Shown here: one piece after another, positions 9,405 through 20,691 of the stretch | How positions within the stretch are numbered: position 1 is the stretch's first letter | How the letters are laid out: each line of letters opens with the position of its first letter | Assembly: GCA_010672185.1 (NCBI GenBank) | Contig: JAAHHL010000033.1 | Coordinates: 1-45,144, forward strand | Length of the DNA stretch: 45,144 nt | Source of the DNA: Caldora sp. SIO3E6 | GTDB lineage: Bacteria; Cyanobacteriota; Cyanobacteriia; Cyanobacteriales; Coleofasciculaceae | Reading direction: 5' to 3' | The notes under the pieces: model-generated | Told to the model about the DNA's origin: nothing | Database searches by the model: none | Seen by the model: the letters and a program-made list of their open reading frames with translations, nothing else | Made by a program: the position numbers and the translations under genes

Positions 9405-12400
9405 TTACCAGCCATTGGCAGAGCATATCCATCCTGTCTCGCCCTTATCTTCCAAATGACACCAATATGTTTCTCCATCAAACACTACTCCATCTCGTAT
9501 ATACTGCAATTTTGAGATAGGAAACCATTCGGAAATCCATCCATCATGTCCTCCATAATACCTATATCTGTTTCCTTGGACTGTTAGGGCAAACTCTCCG
9601 GGTCCTTCTGAATAATCTCCATCTCGTATTCTTCCCTCATCAGGAGTCGCTTCTATAGAAGAAGTTAAAGTCTGTGCCACACTTGCTGAAACTTGGACAA
9701 AGCGATTATCCCTAGTAACCAAAATATCGAAAATGCAAGCTTCTAACAATTCAGGTTCAGTTACTCCTGCTGCTTGACAGGTTCTTTCTGCCGCTGCCCT
9801 TGCGTTACTAGAGAAATCGTTAGTGCGAACAATTTTAGCAGGGAAGCTGCTGTTAGTGAAAGTTGCTGTTGTTTCTCCTGGGGCATAGTCAAACAAGGAC
9901 TCTCTGTGGTGAATCCGCCAACTATTACCAAATTCTTTGTATAACTGTTCGTAGTTAGGGTTCTTTGGTAATACTTCCCCTGTGCGGGTTTGAATATCAT
10001 CTGAAGAGTCGCCATTGAAATTCCCCAGAAGTCCTTTCACTTGACCCCGCTGGGTTTCCGGCATAACAACTTCAACGATAAGACTACCATCTCCAGCGCT
10101 AACTTCTTGTACTTTCACTCCTTCACCATTAGGAGAAACGACCACATAAGTACCGTTATCCCGGTATATTTGTCCTCCACCAGGAAGCACTAGTAAATTA
10201 TCCTCGACTGTAGTAAGCTTCCCATTGATTCGTAATTGAGAATTTTGGCCAGCATAGAAGCCAACCCGGTCTTGACCAAGTTTGATAGCAACAGCATTAA
10301 CTAAAGAGGCATTTTCTCCAGCCTGTTTATAACGACCTTGAACCTCAAATTGGTCATCCAATGTTTGAGCCTGAATAAATTCACCCACGGCTTGAAAACT
10401 GAGACGACGACGATCAAAGGTGAGTAAGTGGGGATCTCCAAAGATTCTACCGCTGACTCCTTCTAAATCACGTTTAGGTTTTGGCTCCGATTCAGGAGGT
10501 TTGCATACAGAGTCAATGCTACTTGCTTGAAGATTGTTATATACTTCGTCACCAACATCAGAACTGAAAGAACTCCTGATTTCTTCAATCCTTCCTTCCC
10601 CAAAAAAGTCTATAATCATAAGGTCTTGGGGACTATCACTGTAAGTTGAATCGACCATTTCTATAGTGCCATTCTTGTTTAGATCTATAAACAAGTCATC
10701 ACCAAGGCGAGCAAAGCCAAATTTTCCTGGTTGCAATCCTTGTGGGTAAAGTGTTTCATTTCTTTTACTATTAAATATGTTTAGTTTATCATCAGAAGAG
10801 CCAAAATCACGAATAAAACTTGATGAACCTGATGCATAAGGAAAGTTAAGTCTGTACACATGGCTAGCACTGCCTATACCCATAGCAACAGCAAATTCTC
10901 TAATTCCCAATAAACCGCTATTTTTTGCGAGAATATTTCTAACTTTACCATAGTCGTAGGCAGAAGCTGGATCTGCTATTTTTAGAGTCTCGAAATCGTC
11001 AGACCAATTCCAAGGGTCAAACCAGCGTTCGCCCAAACCTGGAGTAATCTCTGGATTAAAGAGATATCGAACTTTGTATGAGCTTGTATCTAAGAACATT
11101 GGCCCCCTTGGTGCTGAACCTCCAGATTTTTCATCTTCTTCATCTTCTTCATCATTCTCCCATGCTTGCGGGTAGTTGCGATTATCACGTTGATTATCAC
11201 GTTGATTATCACCCCATCTACCCGAATAGAGCAACCAATTATGTTCATGTTCCAAATTTAATTTGCCAGCACGTTCCAAGTAATGCACTTGGTTTACATC
11301 GAAAGGTTTAAAAGGAGCTAAATCTAGATCACCTTTGTGGAGTTCTTGCCCTGTAACCCATTCGGTGATACCAGCAAAAGGAAAACTAGCATGACCTCCT
11401 AAACCAACATAAACGCTGGGATGATTGCTTTTGTTATCTACTAAATCCCAAGGAACTGTATAGCTAGTATCATACTCAATAAATTTAACGTGCTGAGAAA
11501 AAGCAACACGGTCAGGTGTGAACTTATTTCTTCCGTTCCGGTGCAAAAAAACAGTTATTCCTTCCCAGTCTCCCACATGGTTATTGTAGCCTTCATATTC
11601 TTTCCAATTACTTACTGGATAATGAAAGTAGTAGTTAATCGCTATTTCATTGATTTCTTCATTTTCTACAACTGCTGCGTAAATTGCACCTTTAGTTTTA
11701 TCTTGATAAACTGTACCTTCATAATTAGAGTTGTAAACATTGAAAGTTTGATTAGCGTCACCTTTTCTCCAGGGCATATTTTTAGGCCAAGTGTATTGGA
11801 CATCAAGAGGCACTGTATACCTTTCAGAGTCTAATGGATCGCATATTCGACCTTGATCAAAATATAAAATAGGCGCGTATTCATTGATCAACTCATTAAT
11901 TTGGGACTGTTCCAAATTGGGTTCAGGGCGATCAGCAATAAATAAAGCTGTTAACCTATCTTTGACAACTTCAACAGGTATTTCAATAGGTGCGTTGCCA
12001 GGGCCTAAATCTCTAATCCTACGATTTAAAATTAAAATAAACTCTACTTGCTCAATTATAGGCTTTTTAGGAACCTCAATATTAGTGATTTCCAATTCAT
12101 AGACACCAGGATTTAGCTCTTGTGAAAACTCAATTTTTCCAGTTAACTCTCCAAATCTGGCTTCCTCAATAACTTCGCCACTTTCTAATGTGAGTAATGT
12201 GAGTACGGCTTTTGACTTAAGGGTTAAACCCCACTCTGAATCTATTGCTCCTTCTGCCCAACTACCAATGTCAATATCTAGTTCGTACTTACCCTTCTCC
12301 GCTATATCCAAACTTAAAGTCGTATTTATCTCATCTTGTCCAGCAGTTGCCCACCATTTAGAAATACCCTTAATAGCAGTTCTTTGTGGTACAGCAGCGT

Positions 12401-12554
12401 TAACTTTACCGTAATTCCAGTCCACAGGACAACTCAGAGAGTTAAAACTAAGCAACCCACAGAGAACAATGGACAAAGTTTTCTTCAGAAAGCCCTCCCC
12501 TAGAACAGAGAAAAAGCTGACGAAAGTAATAATCAAAAATCTATATTTTCTCAT
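9405..12554 (-). CDS. large secreted protein with Vps62-like region and von Willebrand factor type D domain
   Basis: Signal-like N-term; EYAPILYFDQGR...GDWEGITVFLHRNG...VAFSQH (Vps62-like); SGRIFGDPHLLTFDRRRLSFQAVGEF...GLLGNFNGDSSDD (VWD). Confidence 0.7.
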   Translation of the reverse strand: MRKYRFLIITFVSFFSVLGEGFLKKTLSIVLCGLLSFNSLSCPVDWNYGKVNAAVPQRTAIKGISKWWATAGQDEINTTLSLDIAEKGKYELDIDIGSWAEGAIDSEWGLTLKSKAVLTLLTLESGEVIEEARFGELTGKIEFSQELNPGVYELEITNIEVPKKPIIEQVEFILILNRRIRDLGPGNAPIEIPVEVVKDRLTALFIADRPEPNLEQSQINELINEYAPILYFDQGRICDPLDSERYTVPLDVQYTWPKNMPWRKGDANQTFNVYNSNYEGTVYQDKTKGAIYAAVVENEEINEIAINYYFHYPVSNWKEYEGYNNHVGDWEGITVFLHRNGRNKFTPDRVAFSQHVKFIEYDTSYTVPWDLVDNKSNHPSVYVGLGGHASFPFAGITEWVTGQELHKGDLDLAPFKPFDVNQVHYLERAGKLNLEHEHNWLLYSGRWGDNQRDNQRDNRNYPQAWENDEEDEEDEKSGGSAPRGPMFLDTSSYKVRYLFNPEITPGLGERWFDPWNWSDDFETLKIADPASAYDYGKVRNILAKNSGLLGIREFAVAMGIGSASHVYRLNFPYASGSSSFIRDFGSSDDKLNIFNSKRNETLYPQGLQPGKFGFARLGDDLFIDLNKNGTIEMVDSTYSDSPQDLMIIDFFGEGRIEEIRSSFSSDVGDEVYNNLQASSIDSVCKPPESEPKPKRDLEGVSGRIFGDPHLLTFDRRRLSFQAVGEFIQAQTLDDQFEVQGRYKQAGENASLVNAVAIKLGQDRVGFYAGQNSQLRINGKLTTVEDNLLVLPGGGQIYRDNGTYVVVSPNGEGVKVQEVSAGDGSLIVEVVMPETQRGQVKGLLGNFNGDSSDDIQTRTGEVLPKNPNYEQLYKEFGNSWRIHHRESLFDYAPGETTATFTNSSFPAKIVRTNDFSSNARAAAERTCQAAGVTEPELLEACIFDILVTRDNRFVQVSASVAQTLTSSIEATPDEGRIRDGDYSEGPGEFALTVQGNRYRYYGGHDGWISEWFPISKLQYIRDGVVFDGETYWCHLEDKGETGWICSANGW

Positions 12555-12685
12555 CTCTATTGCTATCTCAGGGTAAACGCATCCTAAGTTTTGCCCAGAA
12601 TATCGTAGCATAGACTCTAATGATGGAATAGATTTTTTCTCGGTATCCCCATCTCCCCCATCTCCCCAGCTTTGTTATCACACCA

Positions 12686-13216
12686 CTACACAACCTCTAA
12701 AGCATCCCAGACAAAAGACTTGTTTGTACCTATAACGCAATTCTCTCTATCCTCTAAAAAGTAAATCGACACTCCTTTTAAAGATAGAAAAAATGCTAGC
12801 TCCTCATCTGTTACTGAATCTAACTCCTTATCAAAGTAACCAACCACTTCACTGATTGGTACATATGTCTTAGTTGTCCATTCCTTAATTTGCTTGTCTT
12901 CCACAGTCTTGTCTGGTAGAAAATGGGTTTCTATCCCGTTTTCTATGATCAGAGTCACATTCCTTTCTGGGAGCTTTTCATCTTCTACCTCATCAGCTTT
13001 CTCCGGTTCTGGTTGTTCTTTCTTGGGTTCTGTTGGTTGTTGAACTTTGTCCTTATTTTCCTTTAACCACTCTTCAACCTTAGCCAGGTTCTGTAATTCC
13101 ACATTCCCTTTCTTCCCTTTTTGCTTTAGGTTGTATCCTCCCCCTTTCTTCTTCTCCAAGGTGTACCCTAATGCACTAACTTCTGATTTAAGAGTTTCAA
13201 AATTTTTCCTTGCCAT
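12686..13216 (-). CDS. hypothetical protein
   Basis: ORF starting MARKNFETLKSEVSALGYTLEKKKGGG; no confident family. Confidence 0.45.
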   Translation of the reverse strand: MARKNFETLKSEVSALGYTLEKKKGGGYNLKQKGKKGNVELQNLAKVEEWLKENKDKVQQPTEPKKEQPEPEKADEVEDEKLPERNVTLIIENGIETHFLPDKTVEDKQIKEWTTKTYVPISEVVGYFDKELDSVTDEELAFFLSLKGVSIYFLEDRENCVIGTNKSFVWDALEVV

Positions 13217-13331
13217 TTTATTCTCCTTTACACATCTCAATCAAAATCGGTGTATGCTGATTAACCAACCCCTAACCCCTCCCAGGAGAGGAATTAGAAG
13301 CTCCCCCTCCTGCCTTCTACCTCCTGCCTCC

Positions 13332-14378
13332 TCACAAACCCCTAAGAGAAACGGGAACAGTTGTACTTTTGGGTAATCGCGCTAACTTAACCAAACTGCC
13401 GTAAACCTGACAGGATGATTTCGCGGCAGTTCCATTCAACAAAGACAGCACATGATTGGTATTAGAACCTGTACCTGACATATGGTTTCTGTAAGCAGTC
13501 ACACTCTGCAATAGACCATATGCTGTTCGGTACGCTGCCAAGGTTGTTGTGCCCAAATTTAGTCCCTTTTCTTCCATTTGGTCATCAAAATGACCTAAGA
13601 ACAATTCCAGACAAGTCTGCACAACTTTCGGTTGCTTATTCAAAGGTTGTCCTACATATCCAAATTCCTTAATTAGGACTGCCAAGGCTTCTTCTGGAGA
13701 CATGGGAAAATCAGCTAATGCCTCCATATCATTGGTATATTTGTTAAATGCTCGTTTGACATTATTCAGAGACTGTAAGATTTTTTCCTGATCTCCTATC
13801 TGGTTCTGAATATGACGTATTAAACTGTTGTTCTCTTTAACAGTAATCGTCATCCCATTGGAACAGATTTGGCGGCATGTCAGAAGATAGCTACCAGCAC
13901 CATAGCCATAGGTGTGGTGGTTAAAAAAGATGATCCTACTATTGAGCACCTCATCTGCTGAAAGGTGATAAATACCTCCTTGCTCTTTGGGAATTTTGGC
14001 TGAAATAAAAGCCATATTAGAGGCAATGTGAGAGCGACTATTAGGTTTTCTGCTAACAAATCCAGCCCAATCCGGATTTAATCCAACTTGCTCACAGAAA
14101 AGCCAAAAATCCTCAAGTAATTGATAATTCTGATAAGGTTTCCAACTATTACCAACAACCGTTAGCAGTTTCCCTGTATCAGACCTGAATGCAGCCAAAG
14201 TGTTAGCATGAGAGCTTTTCATCCTGCCTGTTGGCGTATCGTATTCAAAGGGAGCAGTAGTTACTGACCAATTCAGCCCAGATTTCTCCAGAATTTCCTG
14301 TTGACTCATTCCTGGAGAAATTGCACTTCCCAAACCCCGAAATAATTTAGCTTCTTCCGTTAATTGCATTTTCTTCAC
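13332..14378 (-). CDS. DUF932 / phage-plasmid-like protein (TIGR03299-like)
   Basis: NSWKPYQNYQLLEDFWLFCEQ...ILTCRQICSNGMTI-type pattern. Confidence 0.75.
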   Translation of the reverse strand: MKKMQLTEEAKLFRGLGSAISPGMSQQEILEKSGLNWSVTTAPFEYDTPTGRMKSSHANTLAAFRSDTGKLLTVVGNSWKPYQNYQLLEDFWLFCEQVGLNPDWAGFVSRKPNSRSHIASNMAFISAKIPKEQGGIYHLSADEVLNSRIIFFNHHTYGYGAGSYLLTCRQICSNGMTITVKENNSLIRHIQNQIGDQEKILQSLNNVKRAFNKYTNDMEALADFPMSPEEALAVLIKEFGYVGQPLNKQPKVVQTCLELFLGHFDDQMEEKGLNLGTTTLAAYRTAYGLLQSVTAYRNHMSGTGSNTNHVLSLLNGTAAKSSCQVYGSLVKLARLPKSTTVPVSLRGL

Positions 14379-14386
14379 ACCATCAG

Positions 14387-14415
14387 ATTTAGAATTTAGA
14401 ATTTAGAATTTAGAA
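14387..14415. repeat. GAATTTAGA-type short tandem repeat
   Basis: Same 9-bp unit. Confidence 0.9.
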
Positions 14416-14462
14416 TGAGTAATTAATTCTCCATTCGACCTTCTCCATTCTCCATTCTTCAT

Positions 14463-16271
14463 TCATTTAAAGGGATTGTGAGTAGAAAGACTCTTAACAG
14501 CTAGAGCGATCGCAAAGGTTTGAGCCTCATTAGCATCAACCAAAGAATCCATTGCATCTCCACCTGCTCTGGCAATCCATAAACCATCTTCTGCTTGCTC
14601 AATAGATAAGTCACAATCAAGAAGCTTGCTTTTATTATCTTCCCACATTAAATCCAATGGGTTTTGATTGAACAAGTAATAGCTAACATCATGATATACT
14701 TTCCCATAGGGAGAGAAAATATCACTAAAATGTCGATGGAGAGCTGGATCTTCTGTATAAAATAGAAACAAGGAGTTGATGCGAGAAGAAGTACTACCAG
14801 CATTGGGATTATCTGTTAGAAGCAAGTCTCCAGGTATAAACTCTATCCTGCCATTCCAAGCACATATAGACATTTCGTGCTGATCAATAATATTCTGAGT
14901 CTTCTTGTTGAATAAAACTCCAGAGTCGCACAAATAAATCGCCGTTTTCGTGTAACCTTCTACTATCTCCTTAGAAGCCCTTTGCATACACTTCCCCAGA
15001 TCCGAGTAAAGAATATTGGCAAAAACCCTACCTTCCCAATGATTCTGGGGTTCAAAAGCACTATTTGCGATCGTGTAATGCTTGTGAGCAGGAATGCGTT
15101 TACTCAGGTCAGAAAAAGGATCTACGTCAATCTCTCCAAGAACCTCTAAGACTAAATCCAAAATCTCTTGGGGAGTATACCAATTATCTGAGGGTTTGTC
15201 TCCTAGTTCCCTCTGAATCTTTAAATGCTGAACCCTTAAATTATCTGAGTCGTTAGTCTCTCCATCAACAGCTTCACCAGAAGTATCATTACTATTACCG
15301 GAAGATTCTCGTTCAGCATCTATCAGTCGTTCAGCTTTGACCTCATTATAAGCACGTTCAACAGAGACTTTCTTCCTCAGTCTTCCTTCTGGGTTATAAA
15401 GCTGATCTATCACAGACTCACGATCTTCGCTAGGCACTGATAAGATGTCATAGGCCATCTTGTTTGTTCCTTCTTCCAGCAGTTTTGACCACTTTTTGGC
15501 AAGATCAGCATTTTCCTCTTTTTGAATAGCCTCAACGACATTGAAGCCAATTTGTAAGGTAGTTCTACCAGTACCAACTGTCGCTGCAACTCGATCAATC
15601 GATCTGCCATGTCTGGCGATCGCAGTATCCTCTCCTCTTCTCTTTTTCCGCTCAACTTCCTGTTTCTCAATTTGCAGCATTAGTTGAGCTTCTATATATT
15701 GCTGCATCTTGGTTTTGACTCGATAGCTGTTTCGTAACTTAAGTTGCCTTAGTCGTTCCAGGTTGTCTGAGAAGGTTCTGATCTCTACGGGGACTCTTGG
15801 GAATTTGTTGCCATCTGAACGTGCATTTAAGGCTTCAACTGCTGCATGGCGACTGTTGCCATCGATAATTATTCCCCATTGATCAACTAAAAGAGGGACT
15901 ATTTCTGGATTCTCTACATCCAAGTCCTTGATCAATCGTTCCACATTTCCAGAGTTGTTGATATAGATCAGTTCATTGAATGGGAGTCTGATTAATAACT
16001 CTGGGTCAACGTCTGCTAGTCCTTCCTCAAAGAATAATCGGAAGTTTCGATTATATGACATGACTGCCATATTTCTCGCCTTTTTGGAGTTGGAAACATA
16101 ACCACCACACCAGACAATCCCCTGGCTATCCCACAAGGATGGGATGAATTTGTCTTCATAACTGGTGACTTTTAAGATTGAATCTCCGATTACCTTAGTC
16201 CAAATCTCTGATTGCTTCGGTTTGGAGCTACCTTTTTTTTCAGTCATTTCTTCTGCGCACTGTACGTACAT
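14463..16271 (-). CDS. ParB/sulfiredoxin-like N-terminal domain fused to phage Dam-like N6-adenine methyltransferase domain
   Basis: LLVDQWGIIIDGNSRHAAVEAL (ParB-like); DNWYTPQEILDLVLEVLGEIDVDPFSD...GRVFANILYSDLGKCMQRA (Dam-like). ATG at 16271 preferred over TTG at 16277. Confidence 0.75.
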   Translation of the reverse strand: MYVQCAEEMTEKKGSSKPKQSEIWTKVIGDSILKVTSYEDKFIPSLWDSQGIVWCGGYVSNSKKARNMAVMSYNRNFRLFFEEGLADVDPELLIRLPFNELIYINNSGNVERLIKDLDVENPEIVPLLVDQWGIIIDGNSRHAAVEALNARSDGNKFPRVPVEIRTFSDNLERLRQLKLRNSYRVKTKMQQYIEAQLMLQIEKQEVERKKRRGEDTAIARHGRSIDRVAATVGTGRTTLQIGFNVVEAIQKEENADLAKKWSKLLEEGTNKMAYDILSVPSEDRESVIDQLYNPEGRLRKKVSVERAYNEVKAERLIDAERESSGNSNDTSGEAVDGETNDSDNLRVQHLKIQRELGDKPSDNWYTPQEILDLVLEVLGEIDVDPFSDLSKRIPAHKHYTIANSAFEPQNHWEGRVFANILYSDLGKCMQRASKEIVEGYTKTAIYLCDSGVLFNKKTQNIIDQHEMSICAWNGRIEFIPGDLLLTDNPNAGSTSSRINSLFLFYTEDPALHRHFSDIFSPYGKVYHDVSYYLFNQNPLDLMWEDNKSKLLDCDLSIEQAEDGLWIARAGGDAMDSLVDANEAQTFAIALAVKSLSTHNPFK

Positions 16272-16287
16272 TACCAATGTAGCACCA

Positions 16288-16304
16288 TTACCGATAATTG
16301 GTCA
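16288..16304. promoter_or_regulatory. palindromic operator-like site 2 (TTACCGATAATTGGTCA)
   Basis: Reverse complement TGACCAATTATCGGTAA, 16/17 to consensus; 16 bp upstream of the ParB-Dam ATG. Confidence 0.7.
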
Positions 16305-16374
16305 CCGGTCGTTAATATATCGATTTAGTCTTAGCAAACCACGCTTTTCCCATCCTTCGAGGGTAGGGAGAATA

Positions 16375-19206
16375 TCAATCAAGCTTTTGCTTTAAGGCAT
16401 CTGGCACATTAATGGCTGTCTCCAAACCTTGGATATTCTTCCATTGCGTCTCCTCATCCCAGATAATATTTTGGAGGTCTGCGCCATTAAGGTCTGCGCC
16501 ACTAAGGTCTGCGTGACTAAGGTCTGCGCCACTAAGGTCTGCGTGACTAAGGTCTGCGTGACTAAGGTCTGCGGAACTAAGGTCTGCGCCATTAAGGTCT
16601 GCGACACTAAGGTTTGCACCATTAAGGTTTGCGCCACTAAGGTTTGCGACACTAAGGTCTGCATGATTAAGGTTTGCGCCAATAAAGTCTGCATGATTAA
16701 GGTTTGCGACACTAAGGTCTGCGCCATTAAGGTTTGCACCATTAAGGTTTGCACCATTAAGGTTTGCGCCACTAAGGTTTGCGCCACCAAGGAATCCTCC
16801 AGCTATATTGAAGAAGCCGTAAATGCCTATACAATTGCTGTAGCCGATAATGCGAGGCAATCGAGTTTCATCAAAACCTTCAGTGTCGTATTGACCAAAA
16901 GGGTAAAAGATGATTTTATCTTTCAGGTCATCTCTAGAGAGAGCATAGCGATGCAACTCTAGGAGCAAAATCATCACATTCAGCCCTGCATAGATATCTA
17001 CCTGTCGCTGACCTAATTGAATTCCTAGTTCTTTGAATTGTCTTGTCGTTTCCAGAGGTAGGGTTTTCTCTGGTAGATCAATAAATTCTCCATCACACCA
17101 GCGAAGATAGAAATCTTCCAGACGCTCGAACAGTTGAACTGGTCGAAATTCCTTACTAGCAGTCAATAACGCCATCAGGTAGTCCACAATTTCTGGCGTC
17201 AGTCCACCATAACCCAATAGGTCATAAATCTTCTCCACCAACTGCTCATCATCAAGGAAAAATTTTTGGCGTTTCCTACCTGATGCTGTCCATTCTTCCA
17301 AACTTTCTTTCAAACGTTCGGCACAGAGAAACTCACCAAAACTCTTATGAACAAATTCTACTGCTCCTTCTCCAGTACCAGTTGGTCGTAGGTAAAAGGA
17401 CGCCAAAGCATTTCTCAGAGGATTGTCACCAAGGCGCTGTTTGGCTTTCTCCAATAGTTCCTTTGCCCCATCATCTCCCTTGAGTCGTGCCTCAATCATG
17501 GCGATTGACGCCGATTCTCCACCGGCTTGGGTAACACATAATCCCGCCTCGGTGAGAATGCGCCGCAAATCCTCAGTTTCTTGTTCGGTAAGTTCAAAAT
17601 TAAGCTGTTGAGGACGCTGCTGAGTAAGTACCCAATCCAAAGCGGTTTGATAAATCAGAATTTTTGCCTCAGTACTGCTAGCATCCTCAAACATTGGAGT
17701 TGTTAATTTACCATCCCGATGCATAGCTGCTAACAGATAGAGTAACAGGGGTTCTTGGGCTAATTGCTTGACTCGTTCTGGACAGGTTTGAGCTTGCAAA
17801 AACGAGTCAAACGCTGAAGCTTTGTCCTCGCCAACCTGCTTTCCCCACTTACCTAACCACTGCTGCTGGAGTTGTTTATCCATCAGGGCAACTTCCACCC
17901 GTTCTAGATTTCCAGGCAAGAATTGTTCGATACCCTGTAGTGCTAATTCCCTACCAGTTACCAAAAACCGATGTTTTAGATCGAGATTGCGTTCACATTT
18001 AGTTTGAAAGCGCACCACCTGTCCGAGAAACTTCTCAATACCACCAATGGTTCTCCCTTCCAAGCACAATTCATCAAACCCATCTAATAAGAACAAAAAC
18101 CGGGTATTGGAGTCGGTCAACCAGCCATTATTACTCTGAGCAAAATTTGCCTTAATCGCAGCGCGGAGGGTATTCTCAATATTCTCCTCAAAGGCATCAA
18201 TATCTCGTAGTCGAATCAATATTGGTGTCCATAGGGGATGAAGATTTTCCAGCACCCAATTAGCAAACATCCGACAAAAGACTGTCTTACCACGCCCTGG
18301 TTCTCCTTGAATAAACATTACTTGACCGCTTTGCTCAGGATTGATAAGCTGCTCTTTTGTCCAACTCTCTAAATCAACTTTGGTGTTTAACTTGCCATTA
18401 GCATCTACTAACTGTGCTTTCATAGGTACATAGATATCGGGAATCCTCATCGATTTTTCTCCCAATACCTTCCACTGTTCCTGTAGTTGTGGATTACTAG
18501 GATGAGGAGATATCTGTTCGGTGAGGTAAGACTCAATACTGCCATATTTCTGAGTTGCTCCCCTTTCCTTAGCTGCTGCTATCAACAAACCCAGACGTTT
18601 GCCCATTGCCTCTGGTTCATACTTTAGAAGTGATTCTACATGAGCCTTAGTTCCCCAAGCTACCCAACCAGTCACAAGAGGAATAGTATCTTGCTCTAAT
18701 AATCCCACCTGTCTGAGGAAATCAGATAACTGTTGATTTAAAGCTTGCCCTAACAGGGATTCCGGAAAGTAAGTCAAAGCCTCTTTAGCTAACCCTTCAT
18801 CTAACGGTAGTTCCAACAGCTGCTCAATTTGCTGTCCAATGGTTTTAACTGATACCACCGCACCAAATTTTTTCCCTAACCAGTAATTCTTCCGAACCAA
18901 AACATCAAAGCTTTCCAGATAAGCCAAAGGAAAAGCGATCGCAACCCATTCTTCTAAACTTGGCTCCTTCTCAGTCTTACTACGGAGCAGGTTTACTCCT
19001 TTTCTCCCCAACCCCACAAACGACAACCCTGCCGCCACAACTCCTGCTGGTGCTAGGGTAGAACCCAACAAACCAAACGCGATCGCTAATTCTAACCCAG
19101 CCTTAGAAACCTCTGCTCCTGTTACTGCGACATCTCCCGCAGTACCCAACTCTCGGATATCAGTGTTCAGAAGTTGCCAAACTCGTTTAAATGTTCCCAC
19201 TGTCAA
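16375..19206 (-). CDS. NACHT-family STAND NTPase with C-terminal pentapeptide repeats
   Basis: [19 protein letters not shown] (Walker A), [16 protein letters not shown] (NACHT Walker B), long [13 protein letters not shown]... tail. Confidence 0.85.
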   Translation of the reverse strand: MTVGTFKRVWQLLNTDIRELGTAGDVAVTGAEVSKAGLELAIAFGLLGSTLAPAGVVAAGLSFVGLGRKGVNLLRSKTEKEPSLEEWVAIAFPLAYLESFDVLVRKNYWLGKKFGAVVSVKTIGQQIEQLLELPLDEGLAKEALTYFPESLLGQALNQQLSDFLRQVGLLEQDTIPLVTGWVAWGTKAHVESLLKYEPEAMGKRLGLLIAAAKERGATQKYGSIESYLTEQISPHPSNPQLQEQWKVLGEKSMRIPDIYVPMKAQLVDANGKLNTKVDLESWTKEQLINPEQSGQVMFIQGEPGRGKTVFCRMFANWVLENLHPLWTPILIRLRDIDAFEENIENTLRAAIKANFAQSNNGWLTDSNTRFLFLLDGFDELCLEGRTIGGIEKFLGQVVRFQTKCERNLDLKHRFLVTGRELALQGIEQFLPGNLERVEVALMDKQLQQQWLGKWGKQVGEDKASAFDSFLQAQTCPERVKQLAQEPLLLYLLAAMHRDGKLTTPMFEDASSTEAKILIYQTALDWVLTQQRPQQLNFELTEQETEDLRRILTEAGLCVTQAGGESASIAMIEARLKGDDGAKELLEKAKQRLGDNPLRNALASFYLRPTGTGEGAVEFVHKSFGEFLCAERLKESLEEWTASGRKRQKFFLDDEQLVEKIYDLLGYGGLTPEIVDYLMALLTASKEFRPVQLFERLEDFYLRWCDGEFIDLPEKTLPLETTRQFKELGIQLGQRQVDIYAGLNVMILLLELHRYALSRDDLKDKIIFYPFGQYDTEGFDETRLPRIIGYSNCIGIYGFFNIAGGFLGGANLSGANLNGANLNGANLNGADLSVANLNHADFIGANLNHADLSVANLSGANLNGANLSVADLNGADLSSADLSHADLSHADLSGADLSHADLSGADLNGADLQNIIWDEETQWKNIQGLETAINVPDALKQKLD
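16472..16790 (-). repeat. 15-bp tandem coding repeat encoding A(D/N)LXX pentapeptides
   Basis: Reiterated ggtctgcgccactaa-type units on + strand inside the NACHT gene. Confidence 0.9.
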
Positions 19207-20682
19207 CTAAACTCCCAACTCTAAGCAAAGCTGTTCCCAAACCCACTCCTGTCCCAAGTCTCCCAACTTGGCAACTTTTTGTAAATAATTTTTGTATTTT
19301 TTCTGCTGTTCTGCTGTTGCTCCGATAAGTACAGAATTACGTCGCCAATCCAAAGGCGGCAAGTAGTTGAATTTCTCTAAAAACTTCTGTCCTGCCCACT
19401 CTGGCGGCTGTTCTTTGTGGTAAGCAGCTTTAAGCAACCTCTGATATACGGCATACTGCACTTTTTCTTCATTACTTACCCAGTACCGGATCATCCTCCC
19501 CGTCGGTAACTCCTTTAAGGGTCTATCAATCTCAAATTTCTGCTTACAGCAAGGACATACCCTGTAGCAAGCCAAGATCTCAGCAAAACAGTAATAGCAA
19601 ACCTTCATCGGAGCATCTCCCTTCTGTTTCCTGTCAGATTGCAAGAAAGACTCCTCTGATACTTCCAAATCCTCAAATCGACCAAAACGGCTAGGATGGC
19701 TCAAACCAATCGCATCCAACAAAACTGCATCATTCTTTCCTTTACTTTTCCTAGCAATCCGTCCTAGCATCTGAAAATACAGGCTTTTTGATTCCGTGTC
19801 CCTGGCAAGAATGCCACAACTGACAGCGGGAACATCAAAGCCTTCCGTAAGCTTCCCTACCGAACTAAGAATTTTGATCTTCCCCGCTTCATAATCCCTG
19901 TAAATGCGATCGCATTCCTTGATTGGCATTTTAGAGTGGACGGATTTCGCTGATATACCTATTTCCTCAAATCCCTTGGCTAACCTATTAGCAAAATCAA
20001 TCGTAGGGCAAAAAGCGATCGTGAGCCTATTCTGTGCAAATGTCCGCCATTGCTCAATCAGATAGGCAACCGTTGCTTCTACATTACTTTTCCCTTCATC
20101 AGGAACATGATAATAAGACATGGGAGTCAGAAACCCCTGTTCTATCAACTGCTTCGGCATAGGAGCAAAAACAGCTTCCTCGTAATAGTCACCCAAGGAT
20201 TGATACTTACTTAATCTCCAAGGAGTCGCCGTCAATCCAATCAAAAATCCCTCATTGTCTTGGTTCCTCCTCTGAGTCAACTTAGGGAACCTCTCCCTAA
20301 TCACCCCAACAAAATTGGTGATATGGCATTCATCAGCAATTGTCAATTCGGGTTTGAACCAGGAGATATCGCGATCGCCTGACATGGTTTGAAATGAGGC
20401 GATCTGAACTTTCCTACTCCTATCCTCCGAATATCTACCTGCAATCACTCCCGACTTAATCCCAAGCTTCAAAAGAGCTTTCTGTGTCTGGGGAATCAGG
20501 CGATCGCGGTGTACTACGAATAGTACTCGTCTATGACGTTTAACGGCATCTTTAGTAATAAAAGCAGCAATTATCGTTTTTCCACTCCCAGTAGGAGCAA
20601 CAATTGCCACTCGATTAGTAACCAATAGCTTTTTGTAGGCTTCAGCAATTATTGAAGCCTGATAAGGATATGGTTTGATCAT
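19207..20682 (-). CDS. phage SF2 DEAD/DEAH-box helicase
   Basis: VAPTGSGKTIIAAF, ADECH, LTATPWR, QMLGRIARKSKGK; zinc-ribbon-like CYYCFAEILACYRVCPCC. Start re-assigned to MIKPYPYQ. Confidence 0.9.
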   Translation of the reverse strand: MIKPYPYQASIIAEAYKKLLVTNRVAIVAPTGSGKTIIAAFITKDAVKRHRRVLFVVHRDRLIPQTQKALLKLGIKSGVIAGRYSEDRSRKVQIASFQTMSGDRDISWFKPELTIADECHITNFVGVIRERFPKLTQRRNQDNEGFLIGLTATPWRLSKYQSLGDYYEEAVFAPMPKQLIEQGFLTPMSYYHVPDEGKSNVEATVAYLIEQWRTFAQNRLTIAFCPTIDFANRLAKGFEEIGISAKSVHSKMPIKECDRIYRDYEAGKIKILSSVGKLTEGFDVPAVSCGILARDTESKSLYFQMLGRIARKSKGKNDAVLLDAIGLSHPSRFGRFEDLEVSEESFLQSDRKQKGDAPMKVCYYCFAEILACYRVCPCCKQKFEIDRPLKELPTGRMIRYWVSNEEKVQYAVYQRLLKAAYHKEQPPEWAGQKFLEKFNYLPPLDWRRNSVLIGATAEQQKKYKNYLQKVAKLGDLGQEWVWEQLCLELGV

Positions 20683-20691
20683 ATTTAACTG

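Noticed and set aside
16392-16962. ORFs on both strands with [10 protein letters not shown] and KVCATKVC repeats
   Set aside because: Out-of-frame translations of the 15-bp pentapeptide-repeat DNA in the NACHT gene.
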